From DASUBN01 sp050261675 (GTDB lineage Bacteria > Pseudomonadota > Gammaproteobacteria > Natronospirales > REEB76): a DNA stretch of 64,000 nucleotides. Under the pieces are notes generated by a model. That model did not search any database. It was not told the DNA's origin and saw nothing but the letters and a program-made list of their open reading frames with translations. The stretch spans positions 106,531-170,530 of the forward strand of contig JBLNDO010000023.1 in the NCBI GenBank assembly GCA_050261675.1. The letters are read 5' to 3'. Every line of letters begins with the position of its first letter. The stretch's first letter is position 1. Positions 50,935-60,524 of the stretch are shown here, piece by piece. A program made the position numbers and the translations under genes.

Positions 50935-51644
50935 AACAGGACGTCTCCCAGCGGCTTGAACTCTTGATTTCCGCCGCCCACCCTTGCAACTACCTGCCGG
51001 ATCGCATGGCGCGCTCCGTGTTCATCAATCCGGAAGCGCCGATGGACGGACGCCTCTATGGCCTGTTGGCGGCCCGCGGTTTCCGCCGCAGCGGCCCACA
51101 TATATACCGACCGCACTGCGAGGCATGCCGGGCCTGCGTGCCCCTGCGCGTGCCGGTACGAGACTTTCGCCCGGATAAAACCCAGAAACGCGTGCTGCGC
51201 CGGAATCGCGATCTGAGCCTGTCGGTCGTTCCCGCTGCGTTCCACCCGGAGCACTTCCGGCTCTATACCCGCTACCTTGCGGCTCGCCATCCCGGCGGCG
51301 GTATGGACAGCTACGGCGAAGAGGAATACCGGCAATTCGTCACCAGCCCCTGGAGCGGAACCTCGATGCTGGAATTCCGGCTCGGCGGCGTGCTCGCCGC
51401 GGTGGCGGTGACGGACGAGATGCCCGACGCCTTGTCCGCGGTATACACCTTCTATGACCCCGACATGCCGGCGCGCAGCCTCGGCAGCCATGCCATTCTG
51501 TCGCAGATCGGGGAGGCGCGGCGCCGGGGGCTGACATGGGTATATCTGGGCTATTGGATCGCGGAAAGCCGCAAGATGTCCTACAAGGAGCGCTACCATC
51601 CCCACGAGGTATTGACCGAGAAAGGCTGGGAACCGGCGGTATGA
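50931..51644 (+). CDS. bpt: Aspartate/glutamate leucyltransferase (Bpt)
   Basis: A 237-residue enzyme starting MKQDVSQRLELLISAAHPCN. It has the ATE/Bpt signature: PCNYLPDRMARSVFINP, YRPHCEACRACVPLRVPV (with its Cys-x2-Cys), RRNRDLSLSVVP, and LGYWIAESRKMSYKERYHP. Bacterial Bpt adds Leu to N-terminal Asp or Glu. With Aat it extends the range of N-degrons handed to ClpS. The start overlaps the aat stop as ATGA. Confidence 0.95.
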   Translation: MKQDVSQRLELLISAAHPCNYLPDRMARSVFINPEAPMDGRLYGLLAARGFRRSGPHIYRPHCEACRACVPLRVPVRDFRPDKTQKRVLRRNRDLSLSVVPAAFHPEHFRLYTRYLAARHPGGGMDSYGEEEYRQFVTSPWSGTSMLEFRLGGVLAAVAVTDEMPDALSAVYTFYDPDMPARSLGSHAILSQIGEARRRGLTWVYLGYWIAESRKMSYKERYHPHEVLTEKGWEPAV

Positions 51645-51715
51645 GCGTACGCCCGTGTTGAACGGCGGGCCGGTTTGCGGCAGAATCTGCGCGCCCAAAA
51701 TTACCGCGCAGACAT

Positions 51716-51934
51716 ATGGCCAAAGAAGAAAGCATCCAGATGGAAGGCAAGGTGGTGGAAACCCTGCCCAACACCACGTTCCGCGTCGAACTCGACAACG
51801 GCCACGTGGTGCTTGCCCATATCTCCGGCCGCATGCGCAAGCACTACATCCGCATCCTGACGGGTGACCGGGTAACCGTCGAACTCACGCCCTATGACCT
51901 GACCAAGGGTCGCATCGTCTTCCGCGGTAAATAA
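51716..51934 (+). CDS. infA: Translation initiation factor IF-1
   Basis: A 72-residue S1/OB-fold protein of normal length: MAKEESIQMEGKVVETLPNT, FRVELDNGHVVLAHISGRMR, HYIRILTGDRVTVELTPYD. It binds the 30S A site during initiation. It lies 71 bp after bpt, so it may have its own promoter, and it ends before the shared terminator at 52038-52060. The adjacency of infA to aat, bpt and clpA/clpS is widespread in gammaproteobacteria. Confidence 0.98.
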   Translation: MAKEESIQMEGKVVETLPNTTFRVELDNGHVVLAHISGRMRKHYIRILTGDRVTVELTPYDLTKGRIVFRGK

Positions 51935-52037
51935 TCGCCTTCTAACCACCCTGATGAGTTTTCCTGCCCCGCTTCGGGCGGGGCGCGCATCGCATGCGAC
52001 GCGCGCGTGGCAAGTAAAAGCCGATTTCTTAAAGAAA

Positions 52038-52060
52038 AAAGCCGGGCTAAGCCCGGCTTT
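52038..52060. terminator. Bidirectional rho-independent terminator (infA/clpA)
   Basis: AAAGCCGGGC-TAA-GCCCGGCTTT is a perfect 10-bp stem with a 3-nt loop. Before it on plus is AAAGAAA, which reads as TTTCTTT on minus after the stem, so it is a strong terminator for clpA. On plus it is followed by ATCGTTT and also suits infA. Confidence 0.9.
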
Positions 52061-52081
52061 ATCGTTTCGGGGGGCGGCTGA

Positions 52082-54370
52082 CTAGCCTTCTTCCGTGGGC
52101 GCTGGCGCCGGCAGCTTGGGTGTGGCCGGCTCGATGACGAGGTCGAACTCCCCGTCCTTGACGCCGACACGCACGTGCCCTCCCTGGGCCAGGCGTCCGA
52201 ACAGCAGTTCCTCGGCCAGTGGCTTCTTCAGGGCCTCCTGGATCATGCGCGCCATGGGGCGGGCGCCCATCTTGGGATCGTAGCCGCGCTTTGCGATGAG
52301 TTCGCGCGCGGCCTCGTCCACCTCGAGCGTCACGCCCTTCTGCTCCAGCTGCTCCTCCATTTCGATGACGAACTTGTCCACTACCCGGGCGACGGTGCGC
52401 GGGTCCAGGCTGTTGAAGTGGATGATGGCGTCCAGGCGATTGCGGAATTCGGGGCTGAACATGCGGCGGATGGCCTGCATGCCGTCGGGCGCGTTGTCCT
52501 GAGCCGTGAAGCCGATGGACACCCTGGCCATATCCTCGGCGCCCGCGTTGGTTGTCATCACTAGGATGACGTTGCGGAAATCCGCCTTGCGGCCGTTGTT
52601 GTCCGTGAGCGTGCCGTGGTCCATGACCTGCAGCAGCAAGTTGAAGACCTCCGGATGGGCCTTCTCGATCTCGTCCAGCAGCAGCACGCAGTGGGGTTGC
52701 TTCAGGATGGCCTCGGTGAGGAGGCCGCCCTGGTCGAAACCCACGTAACCTGGGGGTGCGCCGATGAGACGCGAGACCGTGTGGCGCTCCATGTATTCGG
52801 ACATGTCGAAGCGCACGAAACCGATGCCCATGATGAGCGCCAGTTGTTTCGTCACCTCGGTCTTGCCGACGCCCGTGGGGCCGGCGAACAGGAAGGAACC
52901 AATGGGTTTGGTCTCGTTGCCGAGGCCCGAGCGAGACATCTTGATGGCGGCACCGAGCGATTCGATGGCCTTGTCCTGCCCATAGATCACGAGCTTCAGG
53001 TCCCGTTCCAGGTTGCGCAGGCTCTCCTTGTCCGAAGCGGAGACGCTCTTCGGGGGGATGCGTGCGATCTTGGCGACGATCTCCTCGATGTCCTGCACGG
53101 TGACGGTGCGGCGGCGTTTGCCTACGGGCTTGAGGCGCATGTTGGCGCCGGCCTCGTCGATGACGTCGATGGCCTTGTCCGGCAAGTGGCGGTCGTTGAT
53201 GAAACGCGCAGCGAGGTCGGCGGCGGTCTCTAATACTTTGTTCGGGTATTTGACGCCGTGATGCTCCTCGAACTTGTGGCGCAGGCCCTTCAGGATGCGC
53301 GCCGTCTCATCGATGGAGGGTTCCGTCACGTCGATTTTCTGGAAGCGGCGGGCCAGCGCCCGGTCCTTCTCGAAGACACCGCGGTATTCCTGATAGGTGG
53401 TCGAGCCGATGCACTTCAGCCCGCCGTTCTGCAGCACTGGTTTGATGAGGTTGGAGGCGTCCATGACGCCGCCGGAGGCGGCGCCGGCGCCGATGACGGT
53501 ATGGATCTCGTCGATGAACAGGATCGCACCGGGGTCCTTCTTGAGTTCCGTGAGCACGCCCTTCAGGCGCTTCTCGAAGTCACCCCGGTATTTCGTGCCG
53601 GCGATGAGCGCACCCATGTCGAGGGAATACACGGTGGCGTTCTCCAGCACCTCCGGCACCTTCTTCTCGACGATCATGAGCGCCAGCCCTTCCGCCAGCG
53701 CCGTCTTGCCTACCCCCGCTTCGCCCACGAACAAAGGGTTGTTCTTGCGGCGGCGGCAGAGGATCTGCACGGTTCGTTCGATTTCGTGTTCGCGGCCGAT
53801 GAGCGGATCGAGTTTGCCTTCGCGGGCCTGCTCGTTGAGATTCAGGGCGTAGGTCTCCAGGGCGCTCTTGCCGCCGCGTTGCGTCCCCTCTTCGTCCTCC
53901 TCGCCGGTCTCGGCGGGCATCTCGCGCCCGTCGTCCTCGTGGATCTTGGAGATGCCGTGGGAAATGTAATTGACCACGTCCAGGCGCGTGACGCCGTGAC
54001 GCCCCAGGAGGTACACCGCGTGGGATTCCTTCTCTCCGAAGATCGCCACCAGGACATTGATGCCGGTGACCTCCTTCTTGCCGGAGGACTGCACGTGGAA
54101 TACGGCGCGTTGCAGCACGCGCTGGAAGCCGAGCGTGGGTTGCACATCGGGTTCGTCGGAACCCATGAGCGGCGTGGTTTCGCGGATGTAGTCGCTGAGT
54201 TCGCGTTTGAGCCCATCCGTGCCGGTACCGCAGGCCTTCAGCACCTCGACCACCTGCGGGATGTCGAGGAGCGCCAACAGCAGGTGCTCCACCGTGATGA
54301 ATTCGTGGCGTTGCGCACGGGCCTCCTTGAAGGCCGCGTTCAGGCAGAACTCCAGTTCCTTGCTCAACAT
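52082..54370 (-). CDS. clpA: ATP-dependent Clp protease ATP-binding subunit ClpA
   Basis: A 762-residue AAA+ unfoldase starting MLSKELEFCLNAAFKEARAQ. An N-domain (1-145) binds ClpS. D1 has Walker A GEAGVGKTALAEGLA near 205 and D2 has GPTGVGKTEVTKQLA near 485. The ClpP-contacting loop should follow sensor regions of D2. The last residues are acidic and Pro-rich. It unfolds N-degron and other substrates into ClpP (not in the window). It lies 5 nt from clpS, with which it is cotranscribed, and it ends at the terminator shared with infA. Confidence 0.97.
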   Translation of the reverse strand: MLSKELEFCLNAAFKEARAQRHEFITVEHLLLALLDIPQVVEVLKACGTGTDGLKRELSDYIRETTPLMGSDEPDVQPTLGFQRVLQRAVFHVQSSGKKEVTGINVLVAIFGEKESHAVYLLGRHGVTRLDVVNYISHGISKIHEDDGREMPAETGEEDEEGTQRGGKSALETYALNLNEQAREGKLDPLIGREHEIERTVQILCRRRKNNPLFVGEAGVGKTALAEGLALMIVEKKVPEVLENATVYSLDMGALIAGTKYRGDFEKRLKGVLTELKKDPGAILFIDEIHTVIGAGAASGGVMDASNLIKPVLQNGGLKCIGSTTYQEYRGVFEKDRALARRFQKIDVTEPSIDETARILKGLRHKFEEHHGVKYPNKVLETAADLAARFINDRHLPDKAIDVIDEAGANMRLKPVGKRRRTVTVQDIEEIVAKIARIPPKSVSASDKESLRNLERDLKLVIYGQDKAIESLGAAIKMSRSGLGNETKPIGSFLFAGPTGVGKTEVTKQLALIMGIGFVRFDMSEYMERHTVSRLIGAPPGYVGFDQGGLLTEAILKQPHCVLLLDEIEKAHPEVFNLLLQVMDHGTLTDNNGRKADFRNVILVMTTNAGAEDMARVSIGFTAQDNAPDGMQAIRRMFSPEFRNRLDAIIHFNSLDPRTVARVVDKFVIEMEEQLEQKGVTLEVDEAARELIAKRGYDPKMGARPMARMIQEALKKPLAEELLFGRLAQGGHVRVGVKDGEFDLVIEPATPKLPAPAPTEEG

Positions 54371-54375
54371 GATCT

Positions 54376-54699
54376 TCAGGCTTCCTCGAGGGTACACAGC
54401 AACGGATGCTGGTGCTTGCGCGAATAGTCATTCACCTGGGCGGCCTTGGTTTCGGCGATCTCGTAGGTGAACACGCCGCACACACCCTTGCCGCGGGTGT
54501 GCACGTGCAACATGATCTGGGTGGCCTTGGAACGGTCCATGCGGAAGAACTGCTCCAGGATCTCCACCACGAATTCCATGGGCGTGTAGTCGTCGTTCAA
54601 GAGCACCACCTTGTAAAGGGGGGGCTTCTTGATGCGCGGCTTGGCCTCGTCGACCAGGAGGCCGCTGCGCTGGTCCTCATCGCGACGTGTCTCGCTCAT
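54376..54699 (-). CDS. clpS: ATP-dependent Clp protease adaptor ClpS
   Basis: A 107-residue adaptor with a flexible N-terminal tail and the core NDDYTPMEFVVEILEQFF (the residues that bind the N-degron side chain), MLHVHTRGKGVCGVFTYEIAETK. It recognises N-terminal Leu, Phe, Tyr and Trp and delivers the proteins to ClpA. It is immediately upstream of clpA and completes, with aat and bpt across the terminator, a full N-degron set. Confidence 0.97.
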   Translation of the reverse strand: MSETRRDEDQRSGLLVDEAKPRIKKPPLYKVVLLNDDYTPMEFVVEILEQFFRMDRSKATQIMLHVHTRGKGVCGVFTYEIAETKAAQVNDYSRKHQHPLLCTLEEA

Positions 54700-54831
54700 G
54701 TCCTAATTTTAGCCGAAATGCGCAGCCACCAACGGCGGCCCCCAGCCACGCGCGGGCCGATCGTCGGAAAGAAGGTGGGGACGGCGGGGCCGTCTTTCAA
54801 CGGCCCGCGCGGTGGATTTGTAACAAACCCG

Positions 54832-57057
54832 CTACTTGGTCTTGAAAACAAACACCCCATCCCAGCCGGCACCAGGGGGGTGATTTTTAAAATACGTTAT
54901 GCGGTCCAGATACATCGAATACAGCGCTTTGCCGGGATTTGCCTGCTGCAGGGCGAAAAATTCGCGCTCGGCGTTGTCCCAATCCTGGTTGCGGTACAGG
55001 CCCAGCGCCTGCTTGTGGCGGGCGAGGTGGGTGCGAACGTTCTTGTCCACCTCGTCCTTGTGTCCGAGGGGTTCGTAGATGCCGACGGGCTTCTCCTTGC
55101 CCTTGACGCGCACCCGGTCGAGCTCGAGGTAGACGTAGTCGGGCACCGCATCGTGGGTCATCTCGCTGACGATGATGGACACCTTGTATTCCTTGGTGAG
55201 GCCCTCGAGGCGCGAGCTCAGGTTCACGGCGTCGCCCATCACCGTATAGGCGCGGCGGAATTCCGAGCCCATGTCGCCGACGCTCATGACACCGGTGGTC
55301 ATGCCGACGCCGATGCGCAGTTCCGGCCAGCCCTTCGCATTGAAGCCCTTGTTGAGTTCCACGAGCGTCTTGATCATCTCGAGGGCGGTCGCGACTGCGT
55401 GCTTGGCGTGATCGTCGTAGTGAAGTGGGGCGCCCCAGAAGGCCATGATCGCATCGCCCATGTACTTGTCGATGGTGCCGCGGTGGTTGTGGATGACGCG
55501 CGTCATGGGCGTCAGGTACTCGTTCATCAGCGCGGAAAGATCCTTCGGCTGCATCGCCTCGGAAATGCTGGTGAAGTCGCGCACGTCGGCGAACATCACC
55601 GTGAGCTCGCGGCTCTCGCTCTCCATCGAGGCGGTTTCCTTGCGGCTGTCCATCTCCTCCACCAGCTCCGGTGGGATGTACTGGCTGAACATGCGCGATA
55701 GGTGGCGCTTACCGCGGGATTCGACGAAGAAGCCATACAGCGAATGCAGGACGAACAGCGTCAGCAGGAAGATCAGCGGCGGCGCCAGCGGGAACACCAC
55801 CTGGCCGTACTTCCACAGGGCGAGATTGCCGAAGAGGATCGCAAGCCCGGTGCCGAGCGTCACCAGCGTGCCGGTGATCACCGATTTGCGTATGGCCACC
55901 CAGGTGATGAGCACCGAAACCAGGAGCAGCAGGATGGTCTCGGCGCCATTGCGGTACTGGGGATGGTCGTTCATCACCCGGCCGTCCAAGACGCCGGAGA
56001 GGAAATTCGCGTGCACTTCGACGCCGGGGAACACGTTGCCCACGGGTGTGGCACGGATATCCTGCAGGCCGGGAGCAGTGGAGCCTATGTAGACCACAGT
56101 GCCGTTGAGCGTCTCCAACGGAGCCGTGCCCTTGATCACGTCGGTGGCCGACACGTAGGGGAAGCTCGGATACAGTCCGCGGTACGGCACCAGCGCGCTC
56201 ATCTGATCGTTGATTGGGATCACCGCCTTGCCGACGACCACGTCCTCGAGGTGCCCCATGTCCTGGCCGCCGGGATCGAAACCCAGCGACATGGGCGCGT
56301 TGTTCTGCAACACCTGTAGCACCGCCATATCCAGCGAGCCGTATGCGTTTCCGTTGTACTCCACCAGCTGGTCTGCCCAGCGGATGGAGCCGTCGTCATC
56401 CACGGAGTTGGAGAAGAACCCCTGTGACGCCGCAGCCTGGGCCAGGGTCGGCAGGTTCGTGGTGTACCCCGTCTTCTTCTGGAAGTCGATGTGGGGATAC
56501 TGTCCACGCACATCGGCAATCGAGGGTTGGGGCAGCAGGCCCACGGCCCTTTCACCCCCGGGCACGTTGGCGCCATAGAAGGTGTAGCCCAGCACCACCG
56601 GACGGTGTTGCAGGCTCGCGGCAAAGATCTTGTCCCGTTCCAGCTGCGGACGCAGCTTTTCGGCCTGTTCGGCGAACATCCTGTCGCCCTTCAGCGGCCC
56701 GCTCGAGAGTTGATCCAGGAGGGCGAGGTCGAAGCTCCTGTCGGGCTCGGAAAACTGGATGTCGAACGCCGCCAGTTTGACGTGATACCGGTTGAACAGC
56801 TGGTCCATCAACGTGGCGAACTTGTCCCGGGGAAGCGGCCACTGCCCCTGCTCCTTCAGGGTCTTGTCATCGATGTCCACGATCACGATGCGCTTGTCCA
56901 CCGTGTTCGGCATGGTGATGCGCACGCGTGCGTCGTAGGAGAAGCGTTCCAGTTGATCCACGAGGCGCAGCGGCAACGCGCCGTGGATATAGGCGATGAA
57001 CAGGATGAAAAGCGCCAGGCTGATGGCGACTCGGATGAGGTGACGTGCGGTGAACAC
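54832..57057 (-). CDS. CHASE2-domain class III adenylate cyclase
   Basis: A 741-residue membrane protein (GTG start). TM1 (VAISLALFILFIAYI) precedes an extracytoplasmic CHASE2 domain (about 30-335; DIDDKTLKEQGQWPLPRDKF, AAFDIQFSEPDRSF, TAPGLQDIRATPVGNVFPG). Three membrane helices follow (about 345-430) and then the catalytic domain (ELTVMFADVRDFTSISEAM, DKYMGDAIMAFWGAP, AYTVMGDAVNLSSRLEG), which keeps the metal Asp residues and a Lys suggesting ATP as substrate. It likely makes cAMP in response to an external cue. The SulP transporter at 41101-43308 carries a matching nucleotide-binding domain. Confidence 0.92.
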   Translation of the reverse strand: MFTARHLIRVAISLALFILFIAYIHGALPLRLVDQLERFSYDARVRITMPNTVDKRIVIVDIDDKTLKEQGQWPLPRDKFATLMDQLFNRYHVKLAAFDIQFSEPDRSFDLALLDQLSSGPLKGDRMFAEQAEKLRPQLERDKIFAASLQHRPVVLGYTFYGANVPGGERAVGLLPQPSIADVRGQYPHIDFQKKTGYTTNLPTLAQAAASQGFFSNSVDDDGSIRWADQLVEYNGNAYGSLDMAVLQVLQNNAPMSLGFDPGGQDMGHLEDVVVGKAVIPINDQMSALVPYRGLYPSFPYVSATDVIKGTAPLETLNGTVVYIGSTAPGLQDIRATPVGNVFPGVEVHANFLSGVLDGRVMNDHPQYRNGAETILLLLVSVLITWVAIRKSVITGTLVTLGTGLAILFGNLALWKYGQVVFPLAPPLIFLLTLFVLHSLYGFFVESRGKRHLSRMFSQYIPPELVEEMDSRKETASMESESRELTVMFADVRDFTSISEAMQPKDLSALMNEYLTPMTRVIHNHRGTIDKYMGDAIMAFWGAPLHYDDHAKHAVATALEMIKTLVELNKGFNAKGWPELRIGVGMTTGVMSVGDMGSEFRRAYTVMGDAVNLSSRLEGLTKEYKVSIIVSEMTHDAVPDYVYLELDRVRVKGKEKPVGIYEPLGHKDEVDKNVRTHLARHKQALGLYRNQDWDNAEREFFALQQANPGKALYSMYLDRITYFKNHPPGAGWDGVFVFKTK

Positions 57058-57220
57058 TTAAGCGCCCCGGAAAGTGCTTTTATGTCGCCTAAGTGTAGCC
57101 GAATAGGGTGAAAACCCGTGTTTCCCCTTGAGGCGATAACGGAGCACCCGCTATCATGGCCGGATAGCCTGTCCAGGCATAAAGCACGCGGTCCTTAAGG
57201 GCCATTACTTTATTATAAAG

Positions 57221-58165
57221 ATGCAAAGTTTTCCGCTACGCGCACCAGGGATGGAGGCCGTCCTGCGCCGCTGGGCCACCCCGCTGCAGCATGCCGCTCC
57301 GTCCATCGTCAGCGTCCTGCTGGTGCTCCTGCTCGCCTGGCTCCTGGCGGACCTCACCTGGTCCCTGGTGCCGCAACGCGCCGGCGCGGGCTCGGTTTCC
57401 AATGCCCCGCCCCCTACCCTGCGCGCCAACACGGTGGACGCCGGACGCATCGCGGACCGACACCTGTTCGGCGTGGCCTCCGTGACGGGAAACGCACAGA
57501 ACGCCCCGGACACCACCCTCGCCCTGACCTTGCACGGCATCGTCGCCGGTCGCGGCCCGGCCGATTCGCGGGCCTTGATCGTCGCCAACGGCGACGAGGA
57601 ACCGTATGAAGTCGGCGCCTCCCTGCCCGGCGGCGCGGTGATCCGCGCCATCTATCCCGACCGGGTGCTGTTGGAAAGCGGCGGACGCGTGGAAGCACTG
57701 CGACTGCCGAAAGACGACTCCGGCGGAAGCATCGGACCCAGCTACGCAAACACCAATGCGATGCAACCGGCGTCCCCGCCGCCGCAGCCGAACGGCCCGC
57801 CGCAGAATCTCGGGCAGCTGCGCCAGCAGATCAGCGCCAATCCCGAGCGGCTGATGGACGCGGTCCGCGCCATGCCGGTGATGGAACAGGGTAAACTCAG
57901 CGGCTACCGCATCTACCCGGCCGGCAACCCGTCCATGTTCAACCAACTGGGCCTCAAACCCGGGGACGTGGTGACCGCGGTGAACGGAATCCCACTCACG
58001 GATCCCGCCCAAAGCATGCGCATCCTTGCGAGCGTGAAGACGGCCGATCAGGTGAGCATCACGCTGTTGCGCAACGGCCAGCCCATGACCCAGGTGTTGC
58101 AGATGCAGGACCAGGGCCAAACCGGGCCCCAGCCGCCGAACCAACCGCCGGACGACAATCCATGA
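57221..58165 (+). CDS. gspC: Type II secretion protein GspC (with PDZ domain)
   Basis: A 314-residue inner-membrane protein with one membrane anchor near 25-45 (SIVSVLLVLLLAWLLADLTW) and an HR domain (about 75-165; ADRHLFGVASV, LHGIVAGRGPADSRALIVA). A Pro-rich linker and a PDZ domain follow (about 215-295; YRIYPAGNPSMFNQLGLKPGD). It connects the inner-membrane platform to the secretin GspD. AT-rich TATTATAAAG ends directly before the ATG with no ribosome site, which raises the possibility of a leaderless mRNA. It is first of a gspC-D-E-F run. Confidence 0.92.
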   Translation: MQSFPLRAPGMEAVLRRWATPLQHAAPSIVSVLLVLLLAWLLADLTWSLVPQRAGAGSVSNAPPPTLRANTVDAGRIADRHLFGVASVTGNAQNAPDTTLALTLHGIVAGRGPADSRALIVANGDEEPYEVGASLPGGAVIRAIYPDRVLLESGGRVEALRLPKDDSGGSIGPSYANTNAMQPASPPPQPNGPPQNLGQLRQQISANPERLMDAVRAMPVMEQGKLSGYRIYPAGNPSMFNQLGLKPGDVVTAVNGIPLTDPAQSMRILASVKTADQVSITLLRNGQPMTQVLQMQDQGQTGPQPPNQPPDDNP

Positions 58166-58202
58166 GCCCCGCCATGATCGCTATATATAATAAGGTGTGT
58201 GC

Positions 58203-60524
58203 GTGAAACATCCTGTAAGCGCCCTTCGCTTCCAAACCATGGTGCGCACTGCCACAAGCCTTCTTGCCCTCCTTCTGATCACATTGGTGCTCGTCCCCGC
58301 GGCGCTCGCCGACCAGGGAGGCATCACCCTGAACTTCAAGGATGCGGACATCCGTGAGGTGGCGGCCACCATCGGCCAGATCACCCACAAGAACTTCATC
58401 ATCGATCCCCGGGTACAGGGCCGGGTCACCGTCGTCTCCTCGCGCCCGATCAGCGCGGATGCGGTCTACGCCACCTTCTTGTCGGTGCTGGAAGTGCACG
58501 GCATGGCCGCGGCACCCGCCGGCGACGTGATCAAGATCGTGCCGTCCCTCGAGGCGCGGCAGATGCCCGGACCGGTATACAACGCCAGCACCCCCGGCGA
58601 CGCGGTGGTCACCGAAGTGGTGCAGATCACCAACGTCTCCGCCACCCAGCTGGTTCCGGTGTTGCGCCCGCTGATGTCCACGGAGGCCCAGCTCGCCGCC
58701 TACCCCCAGTCCAACGTGCTGATCATGTCCGACCGTGCCAGCAACGTCACCCGCATGATCGACATCATCCAGCGCCTGGACCAGTCCACGGACAACGCCG
58801 TGGAAGTGATCCCCCTGCAGAACGCGCCCGCCAGCGACGTGGTGCAAATCCTGAACTCGCTGATGCAGGCCGATGCCAGCGGCCAGAACGGCGCACCCCT
58901 CAAGCTCGTGGCGGACGAACGCACCAACAGCGTGCTCCTGAGCGGCGACAAGGGCGAACGCCTGCGCGTGCGCGCGCTCATCGCCCACTTGGACATGCCG
59001 CTCGAGACCGGCAATACCCAGGTGGTCTACCTGCGTTACGCCAAGTCCAAGGATATCTCCGACGAGCTCAAGGGCTACGTGAGCGACCTCGCGAAGCAAT
59101 CCTCCGGGAAAGGCGCGGCTCCCGCCGCCGGAGGCGGCGGCGGTGCCAATCCGGATGTGTCGGTGATCCCGGACGACCGCACCAATTCATTGGTGATCAC
59201 CGCCCCGCCGAAGCTCATGCGCTCCATCCAGGACGTGATTAGCAAGCTCGACATCCGCCGCGCCCAGGTGCTGGTGCAGGCCATCGAGGCGGAGCTGACC
59301 TCCGACAAGTCCGCCGAACTCGGCGTCACCTGGGTGGCAGACGCCGCCGCCAACGGCGGCGTGGCGCTCACGGACTTCAGCAATACCGGAGCCGGCATCG
59401 TCGGCGTGGGCCAGGCCGCGTTCGCCGCCCAGCAAAGCGGCGGCACCACGGGCTTCACCGCTCCCCAAGGCCTGACCTTGGGCGTGGGCAAGATCACCAG
59501 CAACGGCTTCAGCTTCGCGGCCCTGTTGCGCGCCCTCTCGGGCGATGGTGAGACCAACATCCTGTCCACGCCGAGCGTGGTGACCCTCGACAACGAGGAG
59601 GCCACCATCAAGGTGACCCAGAAGGTGCCCTTCGTCACCGGCCAGTACACCGGCGCTACCGCGGGAACCAGCACCGGCACCTCGGGCCCCACCGCCGTCA
59701 TCAATCCCTTCCAGACCGTGGACCGGGAGGACGTGGGCATCACCCTCAAGATCACCCCCCAGATCAACGAGGGCGATTCGGTTCAGCTCAAGATCGACCA
59801 GACCGTCTCCAACCTGACCGCCACCAGCATCGGCGGCCAGCCGGTCACCGACAACCGGGAAATCACCACCAGCATCCTGGCGAAGAACAGCGAGATCGTC
59901 GTGCTCGGCGGCCTGATCGATCACGACCTGACGGAATCGGAGCAGCAGGTTCCGGTCCTGGGCAGCATCCCGCTCATCGGGAACCTGTTCAAATACCGCA
60001 GCACCACCAACACCAAGCGCAACCTGATGGTGTTCATCCAGCCCACCATCCTGCGTGACAGCGAAACGGCGCAGCAATACACCAAGCAGAGCTACGACTA
60101 CATGCGTCAGGAGCAGCTGCAGGATCAGAGCCCGGTGCAGCTCATGCCCGGCGACCAGCGGCCGCTGCTGAACACCCTCAAGCCCGTACCCAAGTCGGCG
60201 CCCGCTGCGGCAACGGCTCCCACCGCCGCGCCCGCAATCTCCACCCAAGCCCCGGTGCCGCCGGCCCCGGCCGCGGTCCCGAACCCGCCGCCCGCCGCTC
60301 CGCAGTCCGCGCCGGCACCGGCCAGCAATGCCAAGCCCTCCGGCGCGGCACCTGCGCCCGCTCCGGTCCCGAGCGTCGCCTCGAATCCACCGTCAACCGC
60401 TTCCCAGCCCGCGCCGGCGCCGGTGAGCGGCAACAAGCCGCCGAGCGCGACACCCACGCCGGCGCCCGTCACCCACCCGGCCCCCAATGACCATGGACCC
60501 GACCAGCATTCCCGCCGCGGCTGA
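58203..60524 (+). CDS. gspD: Type II secretion secretin GspD
   Basis: About 773 residues; GTG 58203 is favoured by AAGG 7 nt upstream (GTG 58197 is the alternative). A signal peptide ending near AALA|DQGG precedes domains N0-N3 (ITLNFKDADIREVAATIGQI, VVQIAL-like NVSATQLVPVLRP, VVYLRYAKSKDISDEL) and the secretin domain (VQAIEAELTSDKSAELGVTW, ILSTPSVVTLDNEEATIKV, VPVLGSIPLIGNLFKYRS). An unusual tail of about 110 Pro/Ala-rich residues replaces the short S-domain and overlaps gspE by 38 nt. It forms the outer-membrane channel. Confidence 0.95.
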   Translation: MKHPVSALRFQTMVRTATSLLALLLITLVLVPAALADQGGITLNFKDADIREVAATIGQITHKNFIIDPRVQGRVTVVSSRPISADAVYATFLSVLEVHGMAAAPAGDVIKIVPSLEARQMPGPVYNASTPGDAVVTEVVQITNVSATQLVPVLRPLMSTEAQLAAYPQSNVLIMSDRASNVTRMIDIIQRLDQSTDNAVEVIPLQNAPASDVVQILNSLMQADASGQNGAPLKLVADERTNSVLLSGDKGERLRVRALIAHLDMPLETGNTQVVYLRYAKSKDISDELKGYVSDLAKQSSGKGAAPAAGGGGGANPDVSVIPDDRTNSLVITAPPKLMRSIQDVISKLDIRRAQVLVQAIEAELTSDKSAELGVTWVADAAANGGVALTDFSNTGAGIVGVGQAAFAAQQSGGTTGFTAPQGLTLGVGKITSNGFSFAALLRALSGDGETNILSTPSVVTLDNEEATIKVTQKVPFVTGQYTGATAGTSTGTSGPTAVINPFQTVDREDVGITLKITPQINEGDSVQLKIDQTVSNLTATSIGGQPVTDNREITTSILAKNSEIVVLGGLIDHDLTESEQQVPVLGSIPLIGNLFKYRSTTNTKRNLMVFIQPTILRDSETAQQYTKQSYDYMRQEQLQDQSPVQLMPGDQRPLLNTLKPVPKSAPAAATAPTAAPAISTQAPVPPAPAAVPNPPPAAPQSAPAPASNAKPSGAAPAPAPVPSVASNPPSTASQPAPAPVSGNKPPSATPTPAPVTHPAPNDHGPDQHSRRG

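Noticed and set aside
53258..54427. Long open frame on plus opposite clpA
   Set aside because: Antisense shadow of clpA.
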